DNA from: Archangium sp.
GTDB lineage: Bacteria > Myxococcota > Myxococcia > Myxococcales > Myxococcaceae
Direction of reading: 5' to 3'
Assembly: GCA_030681645.1 (NCBI GenBank)
Contig: JAUXRX010000057.1
Span: 388,088 to 452,087 of the forward strand
DNA: 64,000 nucleotides
Shown here: piece after piece, positions 8,153-18,651 of the stretch
How positions within the stretch are numbered: the first letter of the stretch is position 1
Layout: the number at the start of each line of letters is the position of its first letter
Notes under the pieces: generated by a model
What the model was told of the DNA's origin: nothing
Databases searched by the model: none
The model's input: the letters and a program-made list of their open reading frames with translations, nothing else
Program-made: the position numbers and the translations under genes

Positions 8153-10482
8153 TCGAACCTCGGGGTGGTCAGGCCGAAGCCCTTGATGAAGGTGGAGTGC
8201 GCGCCGTCGCCGGCCACGTCTTCGTGCTGGGTGGCGGCGGCCGCGTCGGAAGCCGGCACCGCGGTCGGCAACGTGCCCACGCCGCCGGCGATGCCGAAGG
8301 CGACGTCGAGGAAGGTCTTGTCGGCCGAGAGGTTGGTGGCGTTCGTCCCGTTCCAGACCACGTAGAGCCCGGCCGGGTTGAAGGCGAGCACCTCGTCGAG
8401 CACCGGCAGGCGGCCCACGTCGATGCCCACCACCAGCTGCGTCTGGGAGGCCGGCATTCCCGTCCAGGCGGTGATGGCCGCGCGCGCCGTCTGCAACGGC
8501 GCCAGCGTTCCAGCGTTGGCTGCGCCCGCGTAGCTGAGCAGCGGCGTGGGCAGGTTCAGGGCGCCGGAGTCGGGATCTGCCGTGAAGGGCGCGGCGATGC
8601 GCACGAACACGTAGTCCGACAGCGCGATCTTCTGGGCGTCGGTGCTCACCGGCACGCCTCCGATGGAGATCGCGTCGTTGGTGAGCTCGCCGTAGCCCGC
8701 GCTCACCGACCGCACGTAGTCGAGGTCGAAGTCACCCATGATGAAGAAGCGGCACCCCGCCGACACGTACGGCTCGCCCGGGGGCGCAGGGAGCACCTTG
8801 AGCGTGCCGTTGCCGGCGTTGCCCTTGTCGCTGGTCTGCGTGCCATCACCCAGGCCGTTGAGCCACCCAGCGGGCTTGGGCTTGTTGACGAGCAGCACCA
8901 TGCCGCGGTTCATCGCGTCCAGGCCTGCGCGGTACGAGAGATCGACGTTGGTCGACCGCGGCGCCGCGGCGGCGTCGACGTAGGGGTCTTCGAAGAGCCC
9001 CAGCGAGAACACCAGCGAGAGCGCCCTGCCCGCCGACCCGTCGACCTGCACGTCGCTGAGGGAACCTGAAGTCTTCGCCGCCTGCAGCACGGCGATGTCC
9101 GACAGGCCTGCGAACTGGTCGACGCCGGCGTTGACCGCCTTCGCCACGCGCGCGGCCGGGGTCAGCGTCTCCACGCCCCACGGCGCGCCCAGCGGCGCGA
9201 GCGCTGCGTCGGTGAGCACCCCGGGCGGCGCGATCACCAGGCCCGTGAAGCTCAGGCGCGTGCGCAGCACGTCGGTCACCAGCTTCGCGTTGAACGAGGC
9301 GCCCACCTGCTCGATGGTCGTGCCCGACAGCGTGCCGGCCTGGCCCGTCCAGGCGCCGGTCTCGGGAATGGCGTAGCCCGTCATCACGCCTGCCACGCCC
9401 TGGCTGATGGCCCGCTGGAACGGCGCGAGGTGGGCGTCGATGTCGTTGCCCGGGTAGGCGGTGAACTTGCCCTTCGCGAGCCGCGCGTCGAGGCCGCCCT
9501 TCGCCGCGCCCGCGCCGGGGAAGGCGCTGACCACGGTGGCCACCGAGCCCTGGCCCAGCACGTCGCCCTGCATGCCCTTGACGTACGCGGCCACGAAGTT
9601 GCCGGCCTGCGTGCTGTCTTCGCCGAAGGTGAACTGCGCGCCGAACCAGCGCGGGTCCGTGGCGAGATCTGCCGACGGAGAGAGCGCCAGCCGAATGCCG
9701 ATCGCCAGGTATTCGCTGGCGGCGATCTTCGCGAACTTCTCCACCAGCGCCGGGTCTCCTGACGCGGCCAGCGCCTGCTCGCTGGGCCACTGCGAGAACC
9801 CGGCCGCCTTCACCCGGCCGTTGCCCGAGGCGTGCACGGGACGGGTCGAGAGCACCAGGGGAATGCCCAGCGCAGACTCCTCGGCCTTCTCCTGCAGCGC
9901 GTTGGCCCAGGTCGCCCGGGTGAGCACCGGGGTGGTGTTCGCGCTCGTCGTGGCGAACCGCACGTTTCCCGAGATCAGCGCCAGGCTGCCCGCCGACGGC
10001 ACCGCGGTGGTGTCGGTGGTGGCGCCGTGGGCCATCAAGCCCAGCTTCTGATCGAGGCTCATCTTCGAGAGCAGATCGGTGGCACGCGCCGCCGGGGTGA
10101 GCCGCCAATCTTCATACGCGTCGAGCGTGCCGTTGCCGTTGCTGTCCTTGAACTGCAGCGACACCTCGCACATCACCGTGGGGTTGCCCGCTTCGCTGGC
10201 GAAGCTGACCACCTCGGTCAGCAGCGTCTTCTTCTTCGTCTCGAGCGACGGCTGCGCGGCCAGCAACGCGGTCCGCCGCGCCACGTTGGCCGGCTCGCCG
10301 CATTCGCCCGTCACCCCGCCACCACCGCCCGTCCCTCCGCCGGCGACGCCACCTCCGGCGCCGCCGCCGTCCACGCCGCCACCACCTGCGCCGCCGCCGG
10401 TCCCGCCATCCACACCCGGAGTGGGGCTACAGGCCGAAGCCAGCAGCACCACCGCCAACAACTGAGTCAATCGCGTCGTCAT
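8149..10482 (-). CDS. GH3-like lipoprotein lacking catalytic residues (probable pseudo-enzyme)
   Basis: A 777-residue GH3-family protein with lipoprotein signal (lipobox LLASAC) and a long Gly-rich linker of GGG/GGAGGG units. Its segment FKDSNGNGTLDAYEDWRL matches the next GH3 gene, so the two are paralogues. The nucleophile motif, TSDWG in the paralogue, here reads IAPPG, putting Pro419 where the catalytic Asp should be. The substrate-binding KHFPG reads SAFPG. The reading frame is intact over the full length, so this looks like a maintained non-catalytic protein rather than a pseudogene. It may bind sugar or assist the flanking enzymes; this is inference. It lies 42 bases after the upstream gene; the ribosome binding site is weak (GAGAG). 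Confidence 0.88.
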   Translation of the reverse strand: MTTRLTQLLAVVLLASACSPTPGVDGGTGGGAGGGGVDGGGAGGGVAGGGTGGGGGVTGECGEPANVARRTALLAAQPSLETKKKTLLTEVVSFASEAGNPTVMCEVSLQFKDSNGNGTLDAYEDWRLTPAARATDLLSKMSLDQKLGLMAHGATTDTTAVPSAGSLALISGNVRFATTSANTTPVLTRATWANALQEKAEESALGIPLVLSTRPVHASGNGRVKAAGFSQWPSEQALAASGDPALVEKFAKIAASEYLAIGIRLALSPSADLATDPRWFGAQFTFGEDSTQAGNFVAAYVKGMQGDVLGQGSVATVVSAFPGAGAAKGGLDARLAKGKFTAYPGNDIDAHLAPFQRAISQGVAGVMTGYAIPETGAWTGQAGTLSGTTIEQVGASFNAKLVTDVLRTRLSFTGLVIAPPGVLTDAALAPLGAPWGVETLTPAARVAKAVNAGVDQFAGLSDIAVLQAAKTSGSLSDVQVDGSAGRALSLVFSLGLFEDPYVDAAAAPRSTNVDLSYRAGLDAMNRGMVLLVNKPKPAGWLNGLGDGTQTSDKGNAGNGTLKVLPAPPGEPYVSAGCRFFIMGDFDLDYVRSVSAGYGELTNDAISIGGVPVSTDAQKIALSDYVFVRIAAPFTADPDSGALNLPTPLLSYAGAANAGTLAPLQTARAAITAWTGMPASQTQLVVGIDVGRLPVLDEVLAFNPAGLYVVWNGTNATNLSADKTFLDVAFGIAGGVGTLPTAVPASDAAAATQHEDVAGDGAHSTFIKGFGLTTPRFE

Positions 10483-10524
10483 GGTTTGAGCTCTCGAGTG
10501 TGGGGCCGGCCCGGCGTGAAGCAG

Positions 10525-13155
10525 TCAGTACGTCGAGCCAGCGCCGATGACGTACGTCGGGCTGGCCGTGTCAGCGGGCATGTCTTCGAACTGCGCATCG
10601 ACCTCAGCGTCGCTGCTGGGGATCTCGATGGGCAACCGGCTGCTGCCGTAGACGTAGTTGGCAGGGGTGGTCGGCACGTTCTTGTTGAAGAGCACGTCGA
10701 GCACGGCGCGGTCGAAGGCGCCGAACTCGCCCACCACCACGTCCACACCGCCCAGCCCGTCGGTGCGGATGTTCGCGGCGTCGGAGACGAGCGGGTAGCT
10801 GCCCGGCGTGCCTGGCGTCTCGTTGAGCGACACCAGGCCGTTGACGAAGGGCCTCACGATGCCTGGCCGGTCGAAGTGCACCACCAGCACGATCTTGAGG
10901 TTCGGGTTGGTGGGGGCGATCACCGTGCCCGCGCTGTCGGTGTAGCCGTCGCGCACGCGCAGCAGGTCGATCACCTTGCGCGCGTCCTTGACGGCGGCGG
11001 CGTAGGCGTTGTCAGTCGACGTGCCAGTGAACGGGGCGTCCCACGAGAGGGGCACGCCGCGGTCGAGGCCGCTGTAGGCTCCCTTGCGTGCGCTGATGCG
11101 CAGCACCGCGATGTCCGCCGCGGCAGGGCTGGCGGCCTCGGCGATGGGCAGCACCACGCCGCCATCGGCCAGCGTACCGGCGGCCGCCTTGTAGTCGTAG
11201 GCCTGCAGCGCGTCGTCGTAGATGTCGCCGCCCGCCAGCGAGTCGGTGACGCCGTCGAAGAAGACCTCGACCGTGCCATCACGATCGGCGTCGCACAGGG
11301 TGCCGCCGTCGGTCGCCTTGCGCGCGCCGTCGATGGGCAGGTACCTCGCGCCCGAGTTGGCCAACGTGGTGTGGTCGCGGTTCTTGAGCAGCACGATGGC
11401 CTTCTTCTGCGCCACGAAGCCGGCGGTGCGGTTCGCGATGGAGCGGATCTCGAGGGCCGACGCGTCAGGGTCGATGTAGGGGTTCTCGAAGATGCCGAGC
11501 TTGAAGCTCATCTCGAGCACCTTCTCCGCCGCCGCGTTGATGTCGGCCTCGGTGATCAGGCCCTGGTCGAAGGCCGCCTGCATGATGGTCACCGAGTCGT
11601 TGCCGAGCTGATGCGAACCCGCGTGGAGGAACTGCGCGGCGCGCTGCGGCTGCGTGAGCGACTCGACGCCCCAGGCGCTGTTGCCCATGGTGCCCCAGTC
11701 GCTGGTGACCATGCCCGAGAAGCCGAGCGCCTCTTTCATGTACGTGGTGATGAGCCCGCGGCTGAAGGCGGCGCCCGCCTGCTCAGGGCTGTAGTCGAAC
11801 TGGCCCTTGAAGATGGAATAGCAGGGCATCACCGCCGCCGGCTGCGCGGTGAACGCGGCCCGGAAGGAGATCTGGTGGTACTCGAAGTAGTTGCCCGGGA
11901 AGACGTTGAAGCGGCCGGGCCGAGAGTGGCTGTCCATGCCGTCCTCGTCCGCGCCGGCGCCGGGGAAGTGCTTCACGGTCGCGGCGATGCCGTTCTTCAG
12001 GTCGCCGCCCTTCTGGAACGCGTCGATGCAGGCGCGCGAGTGGTTGCCCACGGCGTGCGCGTTCTCGCCGAAGGTGTTCTGCACGCGGGCCCAGCGGGGC
12101 TCGGTGGCGAGGTCGGCCATCGGTCCCAGCTGCCAGCGGAAGCCCATGGCCATGAACTCGCGGCGCACCGTGTCTCCGTAGAGCGTGGTGAGCGCGAGGT
12201 CGTTGGCGGCGCCCAGGCCCATCGGGTACGGCCAGGGCGAGACCACCGTGGGCGCGCTCAAGGTCTGCACGCCGGTGGTGGCGTTGGTGGACAAGCCGAA
12301 GCCGTGCACCGGGTCCGCGGTCACGACGAAGGGAATGCCGTGCGGCTCGGACTCGGCCAGCTTCTGCACGTTGTTCAGGTACACGGCGATCTCCCGGCCG
12401 CTGCGCGCCCCGAGGCGGATGAGGGCCTGGCGCAGGTGCAGCGTCTGGATGTTGGCCTTCGCGCTGTCGGTGAGCACGCCGTCGGCCGTGCCGCCGCCGA
12501 TGCTGGCTGATTCACCCAGCAAGCCGACCTTCTCAGGCACGCTCATGCGCGTGACGAGATCCCGCGCGCGGCAGGCCTCTGCCAGGCGCCAGTCCTCGTA
12601 GGGGTCGAGGGCGCCGTTGCCGTTGTTGTCCTTGAACTCCTTGCCCGCGACCGTCAGCTTCGCGCGGGTGTCGACGCCGATCGTCGGCTGCGCCGTGTAG
12701 ATCTGCGTCAGGCACGCGTCCTGCGGCACGCTGCCGCAGATGCCCGACTGGCAGACCTGGCCCTGGGGACAGGTGCCCGTCACGTTGGCGCTGCTGCACA
12801 TGCTCGCCAGCGCCACGCAGCTGCCGGCCAGGCAGGTATTGCCGGTGTCGCAGGGGCCGGTGGGGCTGCCCGGACTGCAGAGCTTCGCGGTCAGCACGCA
12901 GCCGCCGGCGAAACAGCTGGTGCCCGAGCCACAGGCGCCTGCCTCGTTGGTCGGGCTACACAGGGTCGCGGAGGCGACACAGGCCCCGTCCACACAACTG
13001 TTGCCAGCCTCACACTTTCCGTTCGGTGCGCCCGGACCACAGTCCTGGATCACCGTCACCGTGACTGTGTTCGTGATGGGGGTTGGTTCAGGACAGCCCG
13101 CGAGCAACGCGGCGGCGGCGAGAATGCTGAGCTTCGAGAGTGGAGCGTGCGTCAT
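10525..13155 (-). CDS. Exported GH3 lipoprotein with four Cys-rich repeats at the N-terminus
   Basis: First gene of the operon, 876 residues. The lipobox LLAGC puts the lipid Cys at 21. Residues 39-146 hold four tandem 27-residue repeats, each spaced C-x8-C-x5-C-x4-C, a likely disulfide-rich stalk. The GH3 catalytic part begins near KDNNGNGALDPYEDW, with substrate-binding KHFPGAG and nucleophile Asp486 in FSGMVTSDWG. It should be active on terminal beta-linked sugars; the KHFPG pattern fits a beta-glucosidase-like subgroup, though GlcNAc substrates cannot be excluded. The ATG is preceded by AAGGGAG and lies 33 bases after a sigma-54-type promoter, which supports both the start choice and regulation by the adjacent NtrC-type activator. 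Confidence 0.93.
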   Translation of the reverse strand: MTHAPLSKLSILAAAALLAGCPEPTPITNTVTVTVIQDCGPGAPNGKCEAGNSCVDGACVASATLCSPTNEAGACGSGTSCFAGGCVLTAKLCSPGSPTGPCDTGNTCLAGSCVALASMCSSANVTGTCPQGQVCQSGICGSVPQDACLTQIYTAQPTIGVDTRAKLTVAGKEFKDNNGNGALDPYEDWRLAEACRARDLVTRMSVPEKVGLLGESASIGGGTADGVLTDSAKANIQTLHLRQALIRLGARSGREIAVYLNNVQKLAESEPHGIPFVVTADPVHGFGLSTNATTGVQTLSAPTVVSPWPYPMGLGAANDLALTTLYGDTVRREFMAMGFRWQLGPMADLATEPRWARVQNTFGENAHAVGNHSRACIDAFQKGGDLKNGIAATVKHFPGAGADEDGMDSHSRPGRFNVFPGNYFEYHQISFRAAFTAQPAAVMPCYSIFKGQFDYSPEQAGAAFSRGLITTYMKEALGFSGMVTSDWGTMGNSAWGVESLTQPQRAAQFLHAGSHQLGNDSVTIMQAAFDQGLITEADINAAAEKVLEMSFKLGIFENPYIDPDASALEIRSIANRTAGFVAQKKAIVLLKNRDHTTLANSGARYLPIDGARKATDGGTLCDADRDGTVEVFFDGVTDSLAGGDIYDDALQAYDYKAAAGTLADGGVVLPIAEAASPAAADIAVLRISARKGAYSGLDRGVPLSWDAPFTGTSTDNAYAAAVKDARKVIDLLRVRDGYTDSAGTVIAPTNPNLKIVLVVHFDRPGIVRPFVNGLVSLNETPGTPGSYPLVSDAANIRTDGLGGVDVVVGEFGAFDRAVLDVLFNKNVPTTPANYVYGSSRLPIEIPSSDAEVDAQFEDMPADTASPTYVIGAGSTY

Positions 13156-13188
13156 GGGGATCTCCCTTGCGAGGTGCCAGCGCCCTTG

Positions 13189-13204
13189 AGCAACGGACGG
13201 GCCA
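13189..13204 (-). promoter_or_regulatory. Sigma-54 (-24/-12) promoter of the GH3-porin-PTS operon
   Basis: Read on the minus strand the site is TGGCCCGTCCGTTGCT. It matches the sigma-54 consensus TGGCAC-N5-TTGCW with one change (A to C), and the invariant GG and GC are exactly 10 bases apart. Transcription would start near 13178, leaving a short leader with the AAGGGAG ribosome binding site before ATG 13155. The gene immediately upstream encodes a sigma-54 activator, which independently predicts such a promoter. Confidence 0.82.
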
Positions 13205-13322
13205 CGCCTCGCGCGCCGTCGCTTGTGCCTCTTCAGCTCTTGACAACGCTTGCGCGGCGCTCACGAGTGACCCAGCGACGCGGCGTTGAGGCCGACGGCT
13301 TCAGCTCAAGCCCTGGGCCACT

Positions 13323-13381
13323 TCGGAGCGCGGGACCACGCGATCGGAGACGCGAACGCTGAGCGAGCACAAGTGAACGCT
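13323..13381 (-). promoter_or_regulatory. Candidate upstream activator sites (21-bp-spaced direct repeats)
   Basis: Two short sequences each recur at a spacing of 21 bases, about two helical turns: TCGGAG at 13323 and 13344, and GAACGCT at 13354 and 13375. They lie about 120-180 bases upstream of the sigma-54 promoter, a usual distance for activator binding. The repeats are short and could be chance in GC-rich DNA. The rest of the 13156-13410 gap shows nothing else I can name. Confidence 0.35.
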
Positions 13382-13410
13382 CCGCGTACATGACTCACTG
13401 CGGCACGCAC

Positions 13411-14716
<1,306 letters not shown>

Positions 14717-14739
<23 letters not shown>

Positions 14740-16993
14740 CAGCAAGCTCCGGTGCGCGGGTGGGGAGCCCGATGGTGAAGGTCGTGGTGTCGGCCCCGCG
14801 CCGGTATGACAGGCGCCCCCCCTGCACGGCCAGCAGCGCGTGCGAAAGGAAGAGGCCCAGGCCGGTGCCGTTCGGCTTGAGGCTGAAGAAGGGCTCGAAG
14901 ATCTCGTGCTCGTGCGGCACGGGCACGCCCGGCCCGCTGTCTTCCACCAGCACCCGCACCTCGGCCGCGTCCGACTCGACGGTCAGCCGCACGGTGCCTC
15001 CGTCGGGGCTGGCGTCGATGGCGTTGGCGATCAGGTTGTCGATGACCCGGGTCAGGGTATCGAGGTTCCCCTGCAGCTTCGCCGCGCCCTCGCGGTGCAG
15101 GGTGATGCGCCGAAGCCCTGCCTGCGCCCTCACCCGCTCGAGCCGCTCGTCGACCAGCGCCTCGAGGGCGAGTTCCTGCCGCGCGCTGGAGTCGCTGCGG
15201 GCCACCACCATGAGCTGGCCCACCAGGCGATCGAGGCGGCCCAGCTCTTCCAGGCACACCGCGACGTCGCCGGTGGACACCTCGTCGAGGCGGCGCCGCG
15301 CCAGGCCGTCGAGGGTGAGCTTGATGCCGGTGATGGGCGTGCGCAGATCGTGCGCCACGCCCGACACCACCGCGCCCAGGCCGGCCAGCCGTTTCCCACG
15401 CTCCAGGTGGCGCTCGAGCACCCGCTCGCGCACCCGCGACTGGGCGAGATCATCCGAGAGCGTGGCGTGGTCGGTGGCGATGCGGGCCAGGGTGGCCGCG
15501 GCGGTGAGCTGGGCCCCGGAGGCCGGCAGGCCGGGCGGCCCGAAGATGCTCGAGCGCAGGTACTGCTGCATGTCGCTCTTGAGCGACTCGGACACGGGGC
15601 CGAAGATCGCCTGGATCCCGGTGCCGACCATCACCACCGCGGTGGCCCCCAGGGCCTTGAGCCGCTCGGGATCGACGTGGGCCGGGTCCTTCACCGAGAT
15701 GCGCAGGCGGGTGACGCAGGCGTCGAGCCCGGTGATGTTGTCCTGGCCCCCAAAGGCGGCCACCAGCAACTCCGAGCGCGTCTCGTCGGTCTCTTCGTCG
15801 GTGGCGATGACCACCTCGGGCGCGCCCTCGCGGCCCGGTGTGAGGAGGTTGAAGCGGCGGATCGCGAAGGAGAAGACGCCGTAATAGAGGAAGCCGTAGA
15901 GCGGGCCGAGCAGCAGCACCCACCACACGCCCCGGCTGGTGGGGCTCCAGAAGTTGAAGGCCACCAGGTCGATCGCGCCCTGCGAGAAGGTGAAGCCCAG
16001 GTGCATGTCGAGCGAGTTGGCGAGGAACTGGCTGCTGGCGACCAGCGCCGCGTGCACCAGGTAGAGCGGCGGCGCCACGAAGAGGAAGGCGAACTCGATG
16101 GGCTCGGTGATGCCGGTGAGGAACGAGGTGAGCGCGGCCGAGAGCATCACCCCACCCACCTTGATGCGGTTCTCGGGCCTGGCAGCGCGCCAGATGGCGA
16201 TGGCCGCGCCGGGCAGGCCGAACATCTTGAAGAGGTAGGCGCCGCCCAGGGTGCCCGCGGTGGGGTCGCCGGCGAAGAAGCGGTTGATGTCACCGTGCAC
16301 CACGCGGCCGGTGGCGTCGGTGAAGGAACCGAACTCGAAGAAGAAGGGCACGTTCCAGATGTGGTGGAGCCCGAAGGGAATGAGGAGGCGCTCGACGAAG
16401 CCGTAGAGGGTGGCGGCGGTGCGGGGGTTGCTCACCGCGGCCCAGTGCGAGAGCGCCTGGATGCCGACCTGGAGCTGCGGCCAGAGAAACGAGATGAAGA
16501 CCCCCAGCGCGATCGCCGAGAGCGCGCTCAAGATGGGCACGAGGCGCTTGCCGGCGAAGAAGCCGAGCGCGGCAGGCAGGGCTACCTTGTGGAAGCGCCT
16601 GAAGAGGAAGGCGCTGGTGGCGCCCGCGAGGATGCCGCCGAAGACGCCGGTGTCGATCGAGGCGATGCCCAGCACCGGCGTGGTGGCGACGCCCAGCACC
16701 TCGGCCATGCCGCCCATGGTGGCGAGCATCACCGTGTACGCGATGACGGCGCTGATGGCCGAGGACACGTCGTGGTCCGCGAAGGCCAACGCCACGGCGA
16801 CGGCGAAGATGAGCGGCAGGCTGCTGAAGATCACGCCCCCCGAGAGGCGCATCACGGTGCTGACCCCGGCGGGCAGGAAGCCGAAGTGGGCCGAGCCGAT
16901 GCCCAGCAGCAGCCCCGCGACTGGCAGCACCGCGACGGGCACCATCAGCGCGCTGCCCGTGGTCTGCAGGAAGGCGAACAGCCGCTTGATCAT
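14717..16993 (-). CDS. PTS permease (EIIC-EIIB) fused to a histidine kinase
   Basis: A 758-residue single frame joining a sugar transporter to a sensor kinase. Residues 1-385 are a glucose/GlcNAc-family EIIC with GLHHIWN and GITEPIEF; about 408-480 are EIIB with Cys426 in LDACVTRLR; about 495-545 form a charged helical linker; HisKA follows with phosphoacceptor His548 (VAHDLRTP), then HATPase_c with N-box near NLIANAIDA, G1 EDSGPG and G2 GTGLGL. Transport and kinase residues all look intact, and there is no PAS, HAMP or periplasmic sensor domain. It probably reports sugar flux or EIIB phosphorylation to the overlapping sigma-54 activator. ATG 16993 matches the EIIC start of the sister permease; TTG 17032 is a possible longer start. 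Neither has a clear ribosome binding site. Confidence 0.93.
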
Positions 16994-17112
16994 GCGCGAT
17001 TGTGGGCGCGGGCTTCCGATGAAAGCCAGCAAGGACGAGGGATGAAGAGCGTCACAGTGTGGATGAACGGGGTGGGACCATGTGACGAAGTGGTCGGTGC
17101 CGGGTAGGCAAC

Positions 17113-17128
17113 GGCTGTTGGAACAGCC
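17113..17128. repeat. Short inverted repeat in the gap upstream of the permease-kinase gene
   Basis: GGCTGTTGGAACAGCC is a perfect 7-bp inverted repeat with a 2-base centre. A wider inverted pair, GTCACA at 17051 and TGTGAC at 17081, lies between it and the permease-kinase start. Either could be an operator or a small terminator; I recognise no known binding site, and no convincing promoter elements for the divergent genes were found in this gap. Confidence 0.3.
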
Positions 17129-17183
17129 TTTCCCCGGCCGGCGGGCGCCCCCGGCGTGTCAGTCCCCTTCGATAGGAGGAGGC

Positions 17184-17798
17184 ATGACCAATTGGGCGGC
17201 GGCGGAGCAGAAGGCGAAGGGGCAACGGGGAGCCCTACGTGCTCAAGGGGCTTCGGGTGACGCGCCTCGCGCGCACGCTGGTGGACATCGCGCCCCTCGT
17301 CTCCGAGGAGAGACTCGAGACGATCCTCGACGCCGCTCAGCACCGGTTCAGCAGCCTGCCGCGCTGGCTCACCGAGGAGCTCATGCTGCACCAGGCGCCG
17401 CGCCCAGGCCTCCGCCGCCTCATCACGCTGCTCTCCCTGCGGCAGGGCATCGCCACCGAATCGCCGCTCGAGACGACGGTGCGCCGGCGCATTCGCGAGG
17501 CCGGCCGCCACAGCCGCAGCTTCAGTTCGAGGTCTTCGACCTCAACGGTGTCTACGTGATCCGCGTCGACTTCGCCTGGCCACTTCACCGGGTCGCGCTC
17601 CACGTCGACAGCTTCCTCTGGCACGCCCAACGTCAGGCGTTCGACCGCGACGCGGACCAACGAAGCAGGCTCGCGGGTCTCGGCTGGCTCTCGCTCTCGG
17701 TGACGAGCGCATCGCTCCGAGACAAGGGCTGGCTCGATCAACTGCGCAGGGCGCTCGAGCAGCGCGAGCCGCAACAATCGTTGTTCATCAGTCACTGA
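17184..17798 (+). pseudogene. Broken DUF559 / AbiEi-like gene
   Basis: The remains of one gene are spread over two frames. A strong ribosome binding site (AGGAGGAGG) precedes ATG 17184, which reads only about 25 plausible residues. The middle part resumes in another frame from about 17221 (GLRVTRLARTLVDIAP through ESPLETTVRRR), then shifts back near 17505 to read QLQFEVFDLNG, VDFAWP, WHAQRQAFDRD and RLAGLGW. Together these match the C-terminal half of the DUF559/VSR-like nuclease-fold proteins often annotated beside AbiEi antitoxins. The N-terminal winged-helix part is missing, so the copy shows both an internal deletion and a frameshift. Sequencing error could explain the shift but not the missing part. 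Confidence 0.7.
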
Positions 17799-17901
17799 TC
17801 CGAAGCCCGCGTCACCAGAGTCACGAGACGTTCGCGCCGAGGGGCAAGCCCGGGTGAGGCGCGATCATCCAACAAACCGACCGCTTCTCTCAGTGCCGCC
17901 T

Positions 17902-18651
17902 TCAGAGCTTCTTCAGCGCGGCCTCGGCCTGTGCGGCCCAGTCGGCGCCATCGGCATCTCCGCGCGCCAGCCCAAGCGTCTTCGCCTTCAGGTACGCATC
18001 CTTCGCGCCTTCAGTGTCACCGGTGGCGGCGAGCCCTTCCGCGACGGCCAGCTGGTTCAGCGGGTGCGTCGGCGCGATCGCGAGCGCCTTCTGCGCCTCA
18101 GCAAGACCTGCGTCGGCATCACCCGGACCGACCGGCCAGCCCGGCGCGCGCAACAACAGCAGCGCCAGCACGCGCGACGGCCCGCCCTCGTCCAGCTGGG
18201 GCTGCGAGGCCTGCACCCGGCGCAAGAGCTCGATGATGACCTTGACCTCACCCAGGCCGGTGGTGGGGTTCTCCCTGGCGCCGAGCCCCTTCGCCACGGC
18301 CTGCCAGTAATCGCACTGCGGCGTGTTCGGCGCGCGCGCCTGGCACTGCGTCCCCGCCGCGAGCGCGGTGGCGACGAGGGTGCCCTTCTCTTCCTTCACG
18401 CCGTGCTCGAGCAGCCACGCCACCGTGCGGATGACGCCGAACGATCCTTCGACGCGCGTCTCGTCTGACAGCGAGGCTGACAGGAAGAGCGTCATCGCGC
18501 GGCGGACCTCGGCCACGTCGGGGCGGTGGGAGAACGCGGTCTCTGCGTCCGTGAGGGTGAGGGTGATCTGATCCTTCGTCACCAGGTTCGCGGTCGCCAC
18601 GTGCGCGGGCGGGCAGGCCGTCAGCGCGAGCAGCAGCCAGAGGCGTCTCAC
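17902..18651 (-). CDS. TPR-like lipoprotein of unknown role
   Basis: A 249-residue exported protein. The GTG start overlaps the stop of the upstream binding-protein gene (GTGA), and the first residues (RRLWLLLALTACPP) form a lipobox, which supports this start over a longer reading. The body is helical and Ala/Leu-rich; the last 90 residues resemble tetratricopeptide repeats (AEAQKALAIAPTHPLNQLAVAEGL and a following repeat unit). TPR proteins usually bind other proteins. Co-translation with a periplasmic binding-protein-like gene suggests a joint envelope function, but nothing defines it further. Confidence 0.8.
   Translation of the reverse strand: MRRLWLLLALTACPPAHVATANLVTKDQITLTLTDAETAFSHRPDVAEVRRAMTLFLSASLSDETRVEGSFGVIRTVAWLLEHGVKEEKGTLVATALAAGTQCQARAPNTPQCDYWQAVAKGLGARENPTTGLGEVKVIIELLRRVQASQPQLDEGGPSRVLALLLLRAPGWPVGPGDADAGLAEAQKALAIAPTHPLNQLAVAEGLAATGDTEGAKDAYLKAKTLGLARGDADGADWAAQAEAALKKL

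Noticed and set aside
10310..10430. Repetitive GC-rich tract as a DNA repeat element
   Set aside because: It simply encodes the Gly-rich linker of the exported GH3-like lipoprotein.
12756..12775. GGGGACAGG near 12763 as a further copy of the inverted-repeat element
   Set aside because: Only nine bases match, there is no partner arm, and the sequence encodes the Cys-rich repeat of a GH3 gene.
13239..13270. TTGACA on the plus strand as a possible -35 box
   Set aside because: No acceptable -10 follows at normal spacing, and the next plus-strand gene is about 4 kb away.
13305..13320. Second sigma-54-like sequence, TGGCCC-N5-TTGAG, on the minus strand
   Set aside because: The nearly invariant C of the -12 GC is replaced by A, and the better site at 13189-13204 is closer to the gene.
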